Positions 1 to 8,944 of a stretch of 64,000 nt of DNA are shown piece by piece (the stretch's first letter is position 1; each line of letters starts with the position of its first letter). The notes under the pieces were generated by a model that had not been told where the DNA came from, searched no databases, and saw nothing but the letters and a program-made list of their open reading frames with translations. The translations under genes were made by a program, and so were the position numbers. Origin of the DNA: Achromobacter sp. Bel (GTDB taxonomy: Bacteria; Pseudomonadota; Gammaproteobacteria; Burkholderiales; Burkholderiaceae_B); the NCBI RefSeq assembly GCF_012928505.1, contig NZ_JABBJN010000028.1, positions 20,774 through 84,773 on the forward strand, in the 5' to 3' direction.

Positions 1-182
1 ATGCGCCCCGGCCCGCGGTCGTCGCCATCGGCGGCATCACGCCCGACAACGCGCTGCTGGTGGCCCAGGCGGGCGCCGATGCTGTCGCCGTCATCACCGG
101 ACTTTTCGAAGCGCCCAGCATCCGGGCCGCCGCCGCGGCCTGCTCGGCGCCCTTTACCGTCAACCCCAACCGCAAGCCTTGA
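1..182 (+). CDS. thiE: Thiamine-phosphate synthase, C-terminal part (cut by window start)
   Basis: Only the last 59 or so codons are present; the reading frame runs in from the left edge (codons starting at position 3) and stops with TGA at 180-182. The translation contains [12 protein letters not shown] and [12 protein letters not shown], the phosphate-binding end of the ThiE TIM barrel, which joins the HMP-pyrophosphate and thiazole-phosphate moieties to make thiamine phosphate in the cytoplasm. It lies five bases upstream of hemL on the same strand, so the two are probably cotranscribed. The start and the N-terminal active-site residues lie outside the window. A second ThiE-like domain occurs at 36809-37771, fused to a Nudix domain. 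Confidence 0.85.
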   Translation, partial: APRPAVVAIGGITPDNALLVAQAGADAVAVITGLFEAPSIRAAAAACSAPFTVNPNRKP

Positions 183-187
183 ACGCC

Positions 188-1465
188 ATGTCCCGTAACG
201 AACAGCTTTTCGAACGCGCCTGCCGCAGCATCCCCGGCGGCGTCAATTCGCCCGTGCGCGCTTTCCGCTCCGTCGGCGGCACGCCGCGGTTCATCAAGCG
301 CGCGCAAGGCCCGTACGTGTGGGACGCGGACGACAAGCAGTACATCGATTACGTGGGCTCCTGGGGCCCGGCCATCCTGGGCCATTCGCACCCTGAAGTG
401 GTGCGCGCGGTGCAGGAAGCCGCCGTCAACGGCCTGTCGTTCGGCGCCCCCACCGAAGCCGAGATCGAACTGGCCGAAGTGCTGATTTCGCGCCTGCCCT
501 CGCTGGAGCAGGTGCGCCTGGTCAGCTCGGGCACCGAAGCCACCATGACGGCAATCCGCCTGGCGCGCGGCGCCACCGGCCGCGCCAAGATCGTGAAGTT
601 CGAAGGCTGCTACCACGGCCATTCGGACAGCCTGCTGGTCAAGGCCGGTTCGGGCCTCTTGACCTTCGGCAACCCCAGTTCGGCGGGCGTGCCGCCGGAA
701 TTCGTGTCGCACACGCTGACGCTTGAATTCAACAACCTGGATGCCGTGCGCCAGGCCTTCGCCCAGCATGGCGCCGACATCGCCTGCATCATCGTCGAGC
801 CGGTCGCCGGCAACATGAACCTGATCAAGCCGGCGGCGGGCTTCCTGGAAGGCCTGCGCGAGGTCTGCACGCAACATGGCGCGCTGCTGATTTTCGACGA
901 AGTGATGACAGGCTTCCGCGTCGGCCCCCAGGGCGTGCAGGGCCTGACCGGCGTCAAGCCGGACATCACCACGCTGGCCAAGGTGATCGGCGGCGGCATG
1001 CCGGTGGGCGCCTTCGGCGGCAGCGCTGAAATCATGAAGCACATCGCCCCGCTGGGCGGGGTTTACCAGGCCGGCACGCTGTCGGGCAACCCGGTGGCAG
1101 TCGCGGCCGGTCTGGCCACGCTGCGCCTGATCGCGGCGCCCGGCTTCTACGACAAGCTGTCCGCCCAGACCGCCAAGCTGGCCCAGGGCCTGCAAGAACG
1201 CGCCCGCGCCGCCGGATTGGCCTTCTCGGCCGATTCCGTGGGCGGCATGTTCGGCATCTACTTCAGCGACCAGGTCCCGACCTCGTTCGCGGAAGTCTCG
1301 ACGTGCGACACGGCGGCATTCAACCGCTTCTTCCATGCCATGCTGGACCACGGCGTGCATTTCGCGCCGTCCGCGTTCGAAGCGGGCTTCGTCTCGGCCA
1401 CGCACGATGACGCCGTGATCGCCTCCACGCTGGACATTGCCGAAAAGGTCTTCGCCGCAATGTAA
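188..1465 (+). CDS. hemL: Glutamate-1-semialdehyde 2,1-aminomutase
   Basis: PLP enzyme of the C5 heme pathway that converts glutamate-1-semialdehyde to 5-aminolevulinate in the cytoplasm. The 425-residue product has the usual family length. It begins [20 protein letters not shown], carries the class III aminotransferase block [11 protein letters not shown], and has the PLP lysine at about residue 265 in [19 protein letters not shown] chose the ATG at 188 rather than the in-frame TTG at 179, because the TTG would overlap thiE and the protein family starts at this methionine. It follows thiE by five bases, so translation may be coupled. The downstream gene is convergent. Confidence 0.97.
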   Translation: MSRNEQLFERACRSIPGGVNSPVRAFRSVGGTPRFIKRAQGPYVWDADDKQYIDYVGSWGPAILGHSHPEVVRAVQEAAVNGLSFGAPTEAEIELAEVLISRLPSLEQVRLVSSGTEATMTAIRLARGATGRAKIVKFEGCYHGHSDSLLVKAGSGLLTFGNPSSAGVPPEFVSHTLTLEFNNLDAVRQAFAQHGADIACIIVEPVAGNMNLIKPAAGFLEGLREVCTQHGALLIFDEVMTGFRVGPQGVQGLTGVKPDITTLAKVIGGGMPVGAFGGSAEIMKHIAPLGGVYQAGTLSGNPVAVAAGLATLRLIAAPGFYDKLSAQTAKLAQGLQERARAAGLAFSADSVGGMFGIYFSDQVPTSFAEVSTCDTAAFNRFFHAMLDHGVHFAPSAFEAGFVSATHDDAVIASTLDIAEKVFAAM

Positions 1466-1474
1466 GCGGCGGAG

Positions 1475-1510
1475 CGGCCGGCTTGAGTCGCCTGACCGGG
1501 CGTCCGGCCG
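1475..1510 (+). terminator. Possible terminator hairpin after hemL
   Basis: CGGCCGG at 1475-1481 can pair with CCGGCCG at 1504-1510 over a 22-base loop, in the short gap between convergent genes. There is no U-tract, so it is only a weak candidate. Confidence 0.3.
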
Positions 1511-1522
1511 GCGCGTTCTGGC

Positions 1523-2275
1523 TCAGGGCGTCTTGTAGCGCTCGTACAGGGCGGTCACGTCCCTGACATAGGCTTGGGTTTCCGCGTAGGGCGGCACGGC
1601 ATCGTACTTGCGCACCGCGCCTTCCCCCGCGTTGTAGGCGGCCAGCGCCAGGTCCAGACGGCCCGGGTACTGGTCGATCAGCCGGCGCAGGTGGCGCGAC
1701 CCCGCCCGCACGTTCGTCGCCGGGTCCACCAGCGCGCGCTCGATATCGTCCACCGACAGCACCGACGCCGCCGTTGCCGGCATCAGCTGCATCAGGCCCA
1801 GCGCCCCCTTGGGCGACCGCGCATCGCTGCGGAAGCCCGATTCGATCGCGATGACGGCGGTCAGCAAGGCCCCATCCACGCCCGAATCCTGCGCCGCGCG
1901 GGCAATCAGCCCGTCATGGGCGGTGGACGGTTTGGCGTCGCCCCAACGCAAGGCCCGCGAGGTCGGCGCCATCGCGGTCAACCGCGCGCCATCGCCAGCC
2001 TGTGGGGGGCAGTCCAGGCAGGCTTTAATGCCGTTGCCCCGCCAGGTGGTCCGGGCTTGCGCGCGCTTGTAATACTTGGCGTAGCCCGTGGGCACCTTCA
2101 TGGCGCGCCAGACGCCGTACGGATCTTTGTATCGATAGATCTCGCTGGCTTGGGCAGAGCCGGCGGGCGCCAGCGCCAGCGCACCCGCCGCCAAGGCCGC
2201 CATTGCCGCCATGCCCCCGGCCCGCGCCGCGAAGGCGCGCAAGGCTGGCAGGAGAGAAAGGGGATGTCGGCGCAT
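1523..2275 (-). CDS. Lytic transglycosylase with SLT domain
   Basis: A secreted murein hydrolase of 250 residues. The N-terminus (about residues 1-43) is a long signal peptide with a hydrophobic Ala/Leu run ending near SAQA. A short segment starting EIYRYKDPYG follows, and then an SLT/goose-lysozyme-like domain from about residue 120. The catalytic glutamate is E145 in AVIAIESGF, followed by GALGLMQLMPATA and the AYNAGEGAV motif. Enzymes of this type cleave the MurNAc-GlcNAc bond to form 1,6-anhydro ends; small stand-alone ones often serve envelope machines, but none is encoded here. It is convergent with hemL and divergent from the FapA gene. The signal peptide has several methionines (M1, M22, M25), so the exact start is uncertain. 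Confidence 0.88.
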   Translation of the reverse strand: MRRHPLSLLPALRAFAARAGGMAAMAALAAGALALAPAGSAQASEIYRYKDPYGVWRAMKVPTGYAKYYKRAQARTTWRGNGIKACLDCPPQAGDGARLTAMAPTSRALRWGDAKPSTAHDGLIARAAQDSGVDGALLTAVIAIESGFRSDARSPKGALGLMQLMPATAASVLSVDDIERALVDPATNVRAGSRHLRRLIDQYPGRLDLALAAYNAGEGAVRKYDAVPPYAETQAYVRDVTALYERYKTP

Positions 2276-2387
2276 GGGGCGGGGCGGAGGCGGCGTCCGA
2301 AGACGGGTTGGCGAGCCCCTATGCTGCGGCGATGCACCCGGTTTGTCGCTCGCCCCTACGCCCTAGTCCGGCGCCGCTGCTCGATTT

Positions 2388-2404
2388 CCCTGTGTAAAAC
2401 AGGG
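2388..2404. other. Small perfect hairpin between the divergent SLT and FapA genes
   Basis: CCCTGT (2388-2393) and ACAGGG (2399-2404) form a perfect six-base stem around GTAAA. It lies in the 240-base divergent promoter region, upstream of an AT-rich stretch (about 2425-2470) likely to hold the FapA-gene promoter. It could be an operator or a simple stem. No convincing -35/-10 pair was found. Confidence 0.3.
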
Positions 2405-2516
2405 CCAAAACTACGGCATACGTCGGACGATTACTATAGAATATGTCGCAATATTTCGTTTATTTACCAAATGAATGAACCTGACCGCCGTCGCGCGCCA
2501 GGCAGGAGAGGCTGAG

Positions 2517-4280
2517 ATGGACGCAGAAAACACGCTCCAGCTAGTGCTGGATGCCAATACCAACGTCCTGACGGCCATCTATACGCCGCCTCCGCGCCCT
2601 GTCGCTGCGCACGAGGACGATGATGGGGGTACCCAAGCAGCCCAAGTGGCCGAGACGGCCGACACGGCCAGCGGCGAGGCCTCCCCCGAACTGGACGCCG
2701 ACACCGACGTCGCCGTGGATGCCGCCCCCGTCGTCAACCTTGACCTGCCCACCTGGGACACGCTGACCGCCGCCGTCGTCGCGCAAGGCTGGACCACCGA
2801 GGCGCTGGACAACCATGCCGTGCTGGCGTTCATCGACCAGTGCCGCAGCGCCGTCGAGCCGGTGCAATTCCCCGTCGGGCAGGTGGTGGACGGCTCGTTC
2901 GAGCTGGAACTCGACCCCAGCCGGATGGCCGCGCTGCTGACGCTGCATCCGCCTAAGGGCGGCCAGCCTGTCACCCTGGACGCACTGCGCCACGCCGTGG
3001 CCGACCGCGGCATCGTGCATGGCGTGCTGCAACAGGCCATGGCCGAAGCCATTGAGCAGGGCCGCGCCGCCACCGTGATGATCGCCCAGGGCACGCCGCC
3101 CACGCGCGGCACGCCGACCCGCTTTGAAAGCCTGCTGGACCGCCTGAAGCCGCGCGCGCAGGAAATCGACGAACTGGCCCAGGTGGATTACCGCGACCTG
3201 GGCAGCCTGCTGCTGGTCTCGCCCGGCACGCCGCTGATGCGCCGCGTGCCGCCGCTGCCCGGCGTGGACGGCACCAACGTGCTGGGCGAACCCGTCCTGC
3301 CGGACGAAATGCCCGATACCCCCTTCTCCCGGGACATCTCGGGCGTGGAGGTAGACCCGGAAGACCCGTTGCTGCTGCGCGCCACGATCGCCGGCACACC
3401 CAAGCTGATCAGCCAGGGCGTGCAGGTCAATCCGATGGTCGAGGTCGACGCCGTCAACCTGTCCACGGGCAACATCACCTTTGAGGGGTCGCTGCAGGTG
3501 CGCGGCGACATCGCGGCCACCATGGAAGTCCGCGTGACGGGCGACGTGGTCGTGAACGGCACCATCGAAGCCGCGCTGGTGGAAGCGGGCGGCAGCGTGA
3601 CCGTCAAGGGCGGCATCATCGGCATGGCCGAGGCCCTGCAGGACGCCGCGGCCACCGCCCGCACCGCCCATATCGTCTGTGGCGGCGCGCTGAAAGCGAA
3701 GTTCATCGAAAACGCGATCATCAGCGCCGGGCAGGATGTGGAAGTGGAGCGCGAGATCCGGCAGAGCAGCATCGCCGCCGGCGGCAGCGTGCTGGTCGGC
3801 CCGCCGAACACGCAGCAAAGCGCCATCACCGGCGGTCAGACCCGCGCGCTGAATGCCGTGCGCGCGGGCACCATCGGCTCGCCGTCGGGCATCCCCACGA
3901 TGGTGCAGGCCGGGCTGGATCCGCATGCGGACATCAAACGTTCGGCGCTGACGCGCAAGCGCCTGAAAATGAACGAGGAAAAGGCCAAGCTGGAACAGTT
4001 GCTGATGTTCCTGAAGGCCAACCCTCAGCGCGCCCCCGGCGACGTGGTGGAACGCGCCCGCAACACCCACGGCAAGCTCAGCGGCGAACTGCTGGCGCTG
4101 GACGCGGAAGAAGCGCAGTTGGTCCGCGACCTGCTGCCGCTGCACACCGCCGTCATCACGGCGACGCGGCGCTTTTGCAGCGGCACGAAGATCCAGTTGG
4201 GCAACAAGATGCAGGAGTTCCTGGAAGACCAGGTCGGCGGCAAAGCCGGGCTGGAAGAAGGCGAGATCGTCATCCGCTGA
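2517..4280 (+). CDS. FapA-family (DUF342) protein
   Basis: A 587-residue cytoplasmic protein related to the FapA/DUF342 family. The family has a variable N-terminal region and a right-handed beta-helix made of short repeats such as VRGDIAATMEVRVTGDVVVNGTIEAA, ending in a helical coiled-coil tail (here about residues 475-560, rich in Lys/Glu/Leu). The first 80 residues are acidic and Ala-rich, probably disordered. I chose ATG 2517 because GGAGAG lies about eight bases upstream; an in-frame ATG at 2475 lacks a Shine-Dalgarno sequence. FapA homologs are linked to flagellar assembly or cell-envelope localisation in a few bacteria, but no flagellar gene is nearby, so the function here is unknown. 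Confidence 0.85.
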   Translation: MDAENTLQLVLDANTNVLTAIYTPPPRPVAAHEDDDGGTQAAQVAETADTASGEASPELDADTDVAVDAAPVVNLDLPTWDTLTAAVVAQGWTTEALDNHAVLAFIDQCRSAVEPVQFPVGQVVDGSFELELDPSRMAALLTLHPPKGGQPVTLDALRHAVADRGIVHGVLQQAMAEAIEQGRAATVMIAQGTPPTRGTPTRFESLLDRLKPRAQEIDELAQVDYRDLGSLLLVSPGTPLMRRVPPLPGVDGTNVLGEPVLPDEMPDTPFSRDISGVEVDPEDPLLLRATIAGTPKLISQGVQVNPMVEVDAVNLSTGNITFEGSLQVRGDIAATMEVRVTGDVVVNGTIEAALVEAGGSVTVKGGIIGMAEALQDAAATARTAHIVCGGALKAKFIENAIISAGQDVEVEREIRQSSIAAGGSVLVGPPNTQQSAITGGQTRALNAVRAGTIGSPSGIPTMVQAGLDPHADIKRSALTRKRLKMNEEKAKLEQLLMFLKANPQRAPGDVVERARNTHGKLSGELLALDAEEAQLVRDLLPLHTAVITATRRFCSGTKIQLGNKMQEFLEDQVGGKAGLEEGEIVIR

Positions 4281-4309
4281 CGCAGACGCCAGCAGCGCCA
4301 GCCACGGCG

Positions 4310-4341
4310 CCGGTGAAGGCACCGGGGCAGGCGCGCCCCGG
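4310..4341. terminator. Bidirectional terminator-like hairpins
   Basis: Two overlapping perfect stems fill the gap between convergent genes: CCGGTG/CACCGG (4310-4315 with 4320-4325, loop AAGG) and CCGGGGC/GCCCCGG (4322-4328 with 4335-4341). They share bases and could be alternative folds. No U-tract is present. Confidence 0.45.
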
Positions 4342-4347
4342 CCCGGA

Positions 4348-5154
4348 TCAGGGCGCCAGTTCCTTGAACCAGACTCGCGGTGAAATGCCGCGGTCTGGCC
4401 CCAGGATGGAGAACCCGCCGTCCACCGGGATATCTACACCCGTCATCCAGGACGCGGCATCCGAACACGCGAAGCAAACAGCGGCAGCGATCTCGCTACC
4501 CGAACCCACGCGGCCCAGCGGGTGGAAGTGCGCCCCCACCGCGTCAGCCGCCTCGCGCGAACCACCCGACAACTGTTCCACCGACGGCGACCACGTCCAG
4601 GCCGGCGACACCGCCAACACGCGCACGCCGGCCGGCGCCAGTTCCACCGCGAAATTCTTGGTGATCTGCAGCAGCGCCGCCTTGGAGGCGGGGTACAGGG
4701 CGCGCCCGGCCGCGCCGAACTTGCCGCCCGTGCTGCCCAGGTTCACCACCACGCCGCCGCGCGGCAGGTGCGGCGCCGCAAACTGCGTGAAGATCGCGGC
4801 CGACACCAGGTTGGTGTCCAGAGTGCTGTGCCACTCCTCTCGCGAGGACGCCAGGCCGCGGTCCGCGTACTGGCAGGCGTTGTTGACCAGGATGTCCAGC
4901 CGGCCGAAGCGCGCCAGCGCGGCGTCGATCGCGTGCTGGATCTGGCTGTCTTGTCCGATGTCGGTCTCGCAGAACAACGCCCGGTCGTCCAGTTCCCGGG
5001 CCATCGCCTGGCCCGCCTGGGCGTTGCGCCCGACCAGCACCACGTTCACGCCTGCCGCGGCCAGGCCGCGCGCGATGTCGGCGCCCAAGCCTTGCGTGCT
5101 GCCCGTGACGATGGCGGTCTTGCCGGCCAAGCCGGGAAAGCCTGAAAAATCCAT
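4348..5154 (-). CDS. SDR-family NAD(P)-dependent oxidoreductase
   Basis: A classical short-chain dehydrogenase of 268 residues. The cofactor motif TGSTQGLG is near residue 17, NNAC near residue 92, the catalytic Ser is in NLGSTGG, and the Tyr-Lys pair is in YPASK. The C-terminal GVDIPVDGG is typical of the fold. It is the last gene of the minus-strand dioxygenase operon, 13 bases after the isochorismatase-fold gene. By context it may oxidise a cis-dihydrodiol or another alcohol produced by the dioxygenase, but sequence alone does not fix the substrate. I chose the ATG at 5154 (MDFSGFPGLAGKTAIVTG) over the upstream in-frame ATG at 5223, which lies inside the preceding gene. Confidence 0.88.
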   Translation of the reverse strand: MDFSGFPGLAGKTAIVTGSTQGLGADIARGLAAAGVNVVLVGRNAQAGQAMARELDDRALFCETDIGQDSQIQHAIDAALARFGRLDILVNNACQYADRGLASSREEWHSTLDTNLVSAAIFTQFAAPHLPRGGVVVNLGSTGGKFGAAGRALYPASKAALLQITKNFAVELAPAGVRVLAVSPAWTWSPSVEQLSGGSREAADAVGAHFHPLGRVGSGSEIAAAVCFACSDAASWMTGVDIPVDGGFSILGPDRGISPRVWFKELAP

Positions 5155-5167
5155 GGATAGTCCTTGA

Positions 5168-5776
5168 TCAATGCGGCGCGGCGGCCCAGCGCACAGCATC
5201 CGCCACCGAGCCGGTTTGCGCAATCAGCCGCATGCTGGCCAGCGACGCCCGGTGCACGGCCTCGTCGGCCGAGGCGCACGCGTCTTCGGCCACCATCACG
5301 TCGAAGCCGATGTCGGCGGCATGGCGCACCGTTCCCTCCACGACCGAATGCGTCGCCACGCCGGCCACCACCAGGCGGCGCGCGCCGATCACCCGCAGCG
5401 TTTCCTCCAGCGGGGTGCCGTAGAACGCGCTGATGCGGGTGTGCTTCACGATGAATTCGCGGGGGCTGCCGGCCAACGGTTGCAAGCCCTCGTAGAAGGC
5501 GCTGCCCCACTGCCCTTCGGGCACCGCGCCGATCGTCGCCACATTGCGGAAGATCGCGCAGTTGGGCAGCAGGTCGGCGTAGTCGGGCCGGAAGGCGATG
5601 CGCACGTGCACGATAGGCAGCGCCTGCGCCCGCGCGCCGTCCAGCAACGCGGCGGCGCTGTCCAGCAGGCGCTGGCGCGCGCCGCGGTCGGCGTCCAGCC
5701 CGACGCGGATCTTGCCGTCGGGATGCAGCACGTCGTTCTGGTAGTGCAGCGCCAGCACCGCGGCGTCAACCCCCAT
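5168..5776 (-). CDS. Isochorismatase-fold hydrolase lacking the usual cysteine
   Basis: A 202-residue protein of the isochorismatase-like cysteine hydrolase superfamily. The catalytic Asp is D15 in ALHYQNDVLHP and the Lys is K111 in VKHTRISAFYGT. The third position of the triad, Cys in the usual TNxCVExT motif, reads Val145 here (THSVVEGT), with Ser144 just before it. Nicotinamidase- and maleamate-amidase-like members need that Cys, while isochorismatase-type members do without it. This gene is therefore unlikely to be an ordinary amidase. Its ATG overlaps the stop of the dioxygenase beta gene as TGATG, so the two are translationally coupled. The substrate is unknown. Confidence 0.82.
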   Translation of the reverse strand: MGVDAAVLALHYQNDVLHPDGKIRVGLDADRGARQRLLDSAAALLDGARAQALPIVHVRIAFRPDYADLLPNCAIFRNVATIGAVPEGQWGSAFYEGLQPLAGSPREFIVKHTRISAFYGTPLEETLRVIGARRLVVAGVATHSVVEGTVRHAADIGFDVMVAEDACASADEAVHRASLASMRLIAQTGSVADAVRWAAAPH

Positions 5777-6309
5777 CACACGAACACCTCGAACACGTCG
5801 TGCGCGTCGTCGCAGTTGACGAGATCCACGCGTTTCATGCGGATGCGCCAGCCGTCGCCTTCGGCGGCCAGCTTGTGGGTGTACCGGCCCGCCAGCTGGC
5901 GCGGCTGGCGCTTGCGCCATTCCGTCATCTGGAACGCCGAATGCACCACCAGGTTGCCACCCGCGTCCACGCCTTCAACCTGCACGCCGCCCACCAGCCG
6001 CACGCTGCGCGTAGGCGGCTGCTGCGACCAGTTGCGGGGGTGCTCCAGCCGGCGGATGCGCACGTCGCGCAGCATCCGGTCTTCCCAGAACAGCGAAATG
6101 TGATCGTACGGGCTTTGCTGGCCCGGCACCCGCGGCATCCAGTACATGCCGTCCGGCGTCCACAGCGACTGCCAGTCGTCGTAGCGCCGTTCGTCCAGCA
6201 GCCGCGCCTCGCGGTAGAGGAACTGGGCGATGCGGTGGTAGGCGTCCGCCGGCACGTCGGCCGGCGCCAGGCCGGTGGTGGCGACGTCGAAATCCAGGTC
6301 TAGCAACAT
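5776..6309 (-). CDS. Aromatic-ring-hydroxylating dioxygenase, beta subunit
   Basis: The 177-residue small subunit of a Rieske non-heme iron dioxygenase, with the NTF2/SnoaL-like fold of the family. Typical features are an N-terminal FLYREARLLDERRYDDW segment, then WTPDGMYWMPR, then TRSVRLVGGV and the terminal KRVDLVNCDDAHDVFEVFV. It builds the alpha3beta3 oxygenase and is mainly structural. I chose the start at ATG 6309 (MLLDLDFD); it overlaps the alpha-subunit stop by ten bases, a normal arrangement for a stoichiometric pair. No ferredoxin or reductase gene is adjacent, so electrons must come from proteins encoded elsewhere. Confidence 0.93.
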   Translation of the reverse strand: MLLDLDFDVATTGLAPADVPADAYHRIAQFLYREARLLDERRYDDWQSLWTPDGMYWMPRVPGQQSPYDHISLFWEDRMLRDVRIRRLEHPRNWSQQPPTRSVRLVGGVQVEGVDAGGNLVVHSAFQMTEWRKRQPRQLAGRYTHKLAAEGDGWRIRMKRVDLVNCDDAHDVFEVFV

Positions 6310-7643
6310 GCGCCTTCTCCCGTGGCGGGCGCGGTCGACGCCGCGCCGGCTTCCATATAGGTCTTCCAGGCGCGAAACTGGTTGCGCATGGGCAATTCGC
6401 TGGTGCCGTTGACGGACACCAGGCCATCGGCGTCGCTGCGGTCGCTGCCGTGGTAGCGGTGCATGCTGACCCATTCGCCGCCGCGCGTGGCGTTACCTTC
6501 CTGGCAGCGGTTGTAGAGTTCGATATCGTCCGGCATCACGTTGGACGACGGCGAGTTGATGACGTTGGCATACAGCATGGCGCGCTTGAACACTCCGTCA
6601 GGCGCGCCCTTGCAACGGAAGGTCTGGATCTCGATCAGCGTGCGGTCCACGGCGACCGGACGGATCACGCGGAACTGCTGGAACACCGTATGCGGCGAAC
6701 CGCTGCCGTAGATCACCGTGTTGTGGCGGTTCATGCCCAGGATCTCGCGGGCGCGCTCCTCGCCGTAAGCGGCCGTCAGCGTCTCGAAGTGCGCGCGCGA
6801 CACCGGATCGCGCTCGGCGGCGCCCGGGTTGAAGATGCCTTCCATATAGCCGTGGCCGTTGTCGTAGGCGCGCAGCTCCAGCTTCTCCCAGAACTCGTAG
6901 GGCTCGCCGTTGCCGTCCATGATGTGCAGCTCCAGCGGCATTTCGCCCATTTCCTTGGCCTCGTCGCGGGCCGCGGCATAGGACGATTCATGCGTCACGC
7001 GGGCATGCATCGTGTCGTGCAGGTTCTCGTAGAACACCTTCCAGTTCGACCGCTGCATCACTCGGAAGATGCCGCCCGCGACTTCGACCTCGCCCACCGG
7101 CGAACGATCGCACAGGTTGTCGATGGACGAGCGCACGCCGCCCAGGAAGTCCGTCAGCGCCGGCCCGTCCTTCGCCTGGCTGGCGAAGACGAAGCCGCGG
7201 TAGCTTTCCACGCGGGCCAGCCGGCGCATCGAGAACGTCGGATCCTTCGGGTCGTAGGACGTGCCTTCCAGGCCCTGCTTGAGCGGCACGCCCAGATGGC
7301 CGCCGTCCAGCTTGAAGGTCCAGGCGTGGTAGGGGCAGCGGAAGAACTTGCCTACGCAGCCCTCGCCGTCGGCCACGATCTTCGCGCCTTTGTGCGGGCA
7401 GCGGTTGTACAGCACATGCACATTGCCGTCTGAGGCGCGCACCATCAGCACGTCCTGGTCGCCCAGCCGGGTGGTGTGGTAGTCGCCCGTCTTGGGCACC
7501 TGGCTTTCGTGGCCCACGTAGATCCAGGCGTGGCCGTAGATCCGTTGCATCTCCAGGTCGAAGATGGCCGGATCGGTATAGACGGCGCGGTGCACGCTGT
7601 CGCCGCGCACCATCGCGGCCAATTGTTCTTGCGAATAAGACAT
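6300..7643 (-). CDS. Aromatic-ring-hydroxylating dioxygenase, alpha subunit (Rieske)
   Basis: The 447-residue catalytic subunit. The Rieske [2Fe-2S] ligands are C82-x-H84 and C103-x2-H106, in YNRCPHKGAK and FRCPYHAWTF. The mononuclear iron site lies in the ENLHDTMHARVTH segment, with the expected H-x4-H pair. The C-terminal residues GEGACC end inside the beta gene. Such enzymes add both atoms of O2 to an aromatic ring to give a cis-dihydrodiol or catechol. The substrate cannot be read from sequence; the family resembles benzoate/anthranilate/phenylpropionate-type oxygenases. Nine bases separate it from the upstream dienelactone hydrolase gene. Confidence 0.94.
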   Translation of the reverse strand: MSYSQEQLAAMVRGDSVHRAVYTDPAIFDLEMQRIYGHAWIYVGHESQVPKTGDYHTTRLGDQDVLMVRASDGNVHVLYNRCPHKGAKIVADGEGCVGKFFRCPYHAWTFKLDGGHLGVPLKQGLEGTSYDPKDPTFSMRRLARVESYRGFVFASQAKDGPALTDFLGGVRSSIDNLCDRSPVGEVEVAGGIFRVMQRSNWKVFYENLHDTMHARVTHESSYAAARDEAKEMGEMPLELHIMDGNGEPYEFWEKLELRAYDNGHGYMEGIFNPGAAERDPVSRAHFETLTAAYGEERAREILGMNRHNTVIYGSGSPHTVFQQFRVIRPVAVDRTLIEIQTFRCKGAPDGVFKRAMLYANVINSPSSNVMPDDIELYNRCQEGNATRGGEWVSMHRYHGSDRSDADGLVSVNGTSELPMRNQFRAWKTYMEAGAASTAPATGEGACC

Positions 7644-7652
7644 GTCGGCCTC

Positions 7653-8897
7653 CTACTTGTTCTCGCTATCTTTCCAACGCGCCATCAGCGTGTTGGACGG
7701 CAAGGTCTCGTCCAGCAGCTTCGCCGCCGTTTCACGACCCGCCACGGGCAGGCCCTTGGGGTCCAGCAGGCCCACCTGCACCAGCACGCTGGCCTGGTCC
7801 CAGTAGATGTGCTCGTGATAGAGCTTGTCGCCCCGGAACTTCACGATGGCGATCAGCGGGATCTCCACCGGCCGGCCCGTGGGCGCCACGCCCGGCAGCA
7901 ACCAGTCAATCTCGGTCGTGTGCGTGAAGCAGAACAGCAGTTCGTCCACGATCTGGGTCGCGCCCACCGTGCGCGACAGCGGCACCAGCCGCGTGTCGGG
8001 CGGGTTGCTGTTGACGAAATGGTGCTGGTAGAAGCGCGACAGCTCCTTGTGGCCCACGCCGCCCGTCATCGTCGGGATATGGTTCACGTACGGTTCGGCC
8101 ACCATCGTGGCCATGGTGGCCGCCACATCGCGCGTGCCGAATTCATATTCGCAGTGCTTGTCCCACAAGGCCGAATAATCGAACTCGGGACCGATGGCGC
8201 GCTGCAGGGCCGCCATGCTGCGCTGATGCGCCATCAAGGCGGACGGCTTGTCGTAGTGGTCGCCGCCGGTGCGCGCGAACGCGTGATCCATGCCGGGGTA
8301 CACGTAGAGTTCCACGCCCGGCTTGCCGCCCAGCGCCGCGAGGATGCGCTGGCGCGCCTCGGGCGGACAGAAGCCGTCCTGCTCGGCGATGTGCAGCACC
8401 AGGCGGCCGCGCAAGTTGGCGGCTTCTTCCAGGCTGCTTTCGATGCCCACGCCGTAGTAGCCCACCGCCACGTCCACATCGGTGCGGCAGGCGGCCAGAT
8501 AGGCCAGCTTGCCGCCCAGGCAATAGCCCAGCACGCCCACCCCGCCCTGCTGCTCGGGCAAGCCGCGCAGCACGGCGATCGCGGACGCGATGTCTTTCAA
8601 GCCCAGCTCCACGTCAAAGCCCTGGTAGAGCTCGAACGCGCGCGGCATGTCGGCCGGACCATCGGTGAGCTGGATGCCGGGCTGCTGGCGCCAGAACAGG
8701 TCGGGCACCACCACCACGTAACCCTCTTCCGCCAGCAACTGCGCCGCGCGGCGCATGAAATCGTTGACGCCGAAGATCTCCTGGCACAGCACCAGGCCGG
8801 GGCCGTGGCCCGCAGCCGGCACGGCCACGTAGGCGCCGAAGGACTTGCCATCGTGCGAGGGGATCGTGATCTCGCGCGTCGTGATGTTCAGGGTCAT
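7653..8897 (-). CDS. Dienelactone hydrolase fused to a SnoaL/NTF2-like domain
   Basis: A two-domain protein of 414 residues. Residues about 1-230 form a dienelactone hydrolase alpha/beta domain with E40 (CQEIFGVN), the nucleophile C126 in GYCLGG, D174 in AEQDGF and H205 in GMDHAFA, so the Cys-His-Asp triad is intact. Residues about 235-400 form a SnoaL/ester-cyclase-like NTF2 domain, ending KDSENK. Free-standing dienelactone hydrolases are about 230-250 residues long, so this is a true fusion. The start ATG 8897 has AGGAGA upstream; an earlier in-frame ATG at 8960 lies inside the preceding gene. Location in the Rieske operon suggests a role after ring cleavage, though no ring-cleavage gene is present here. 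Confidence 0.88.
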   Translation of the reverse strand: MTLNITTREITIPSHDGKSFGAYVAVPAAGHGPGLVLCQEIFGVNDFMRRAAQLLAEEGYVVVVPDLFWRQQPGIQLTDGPADMPRAFELYQGFDVELGLKDIASAIAVLRGLPEQQGGVGVLGYCLGGKLAYLAACRTDVDVAVGYYGVGIESSLEEAANLRGRLVLHIAEQDGFCPPEARQRILAALGGKPGVELYVYPGMDHAFARTGGDHYDKPSALMAHQRSMAALQRAIGPEFDYSALWDKHCEYEFGTRDVAATMATMVAEPYVNHIPTMTGGVGHKELSRFYQHHFVNSNPPDTRLVPLSRTVGATQIVDELLFCFTHTTEIDWLLPGVAPTGRPVEIPLIAIVKFRGDKLYHEHIYWDQASVLVQVGLLDPKGLPVAGRETAAKLLDETLPSNTLMARWKDSENK

Positions 8898-8944
8898 GCG
8901 GTTCTCCTGTAAGGCGTGATGCGTATCGCGTGAATCGGGCCGGC

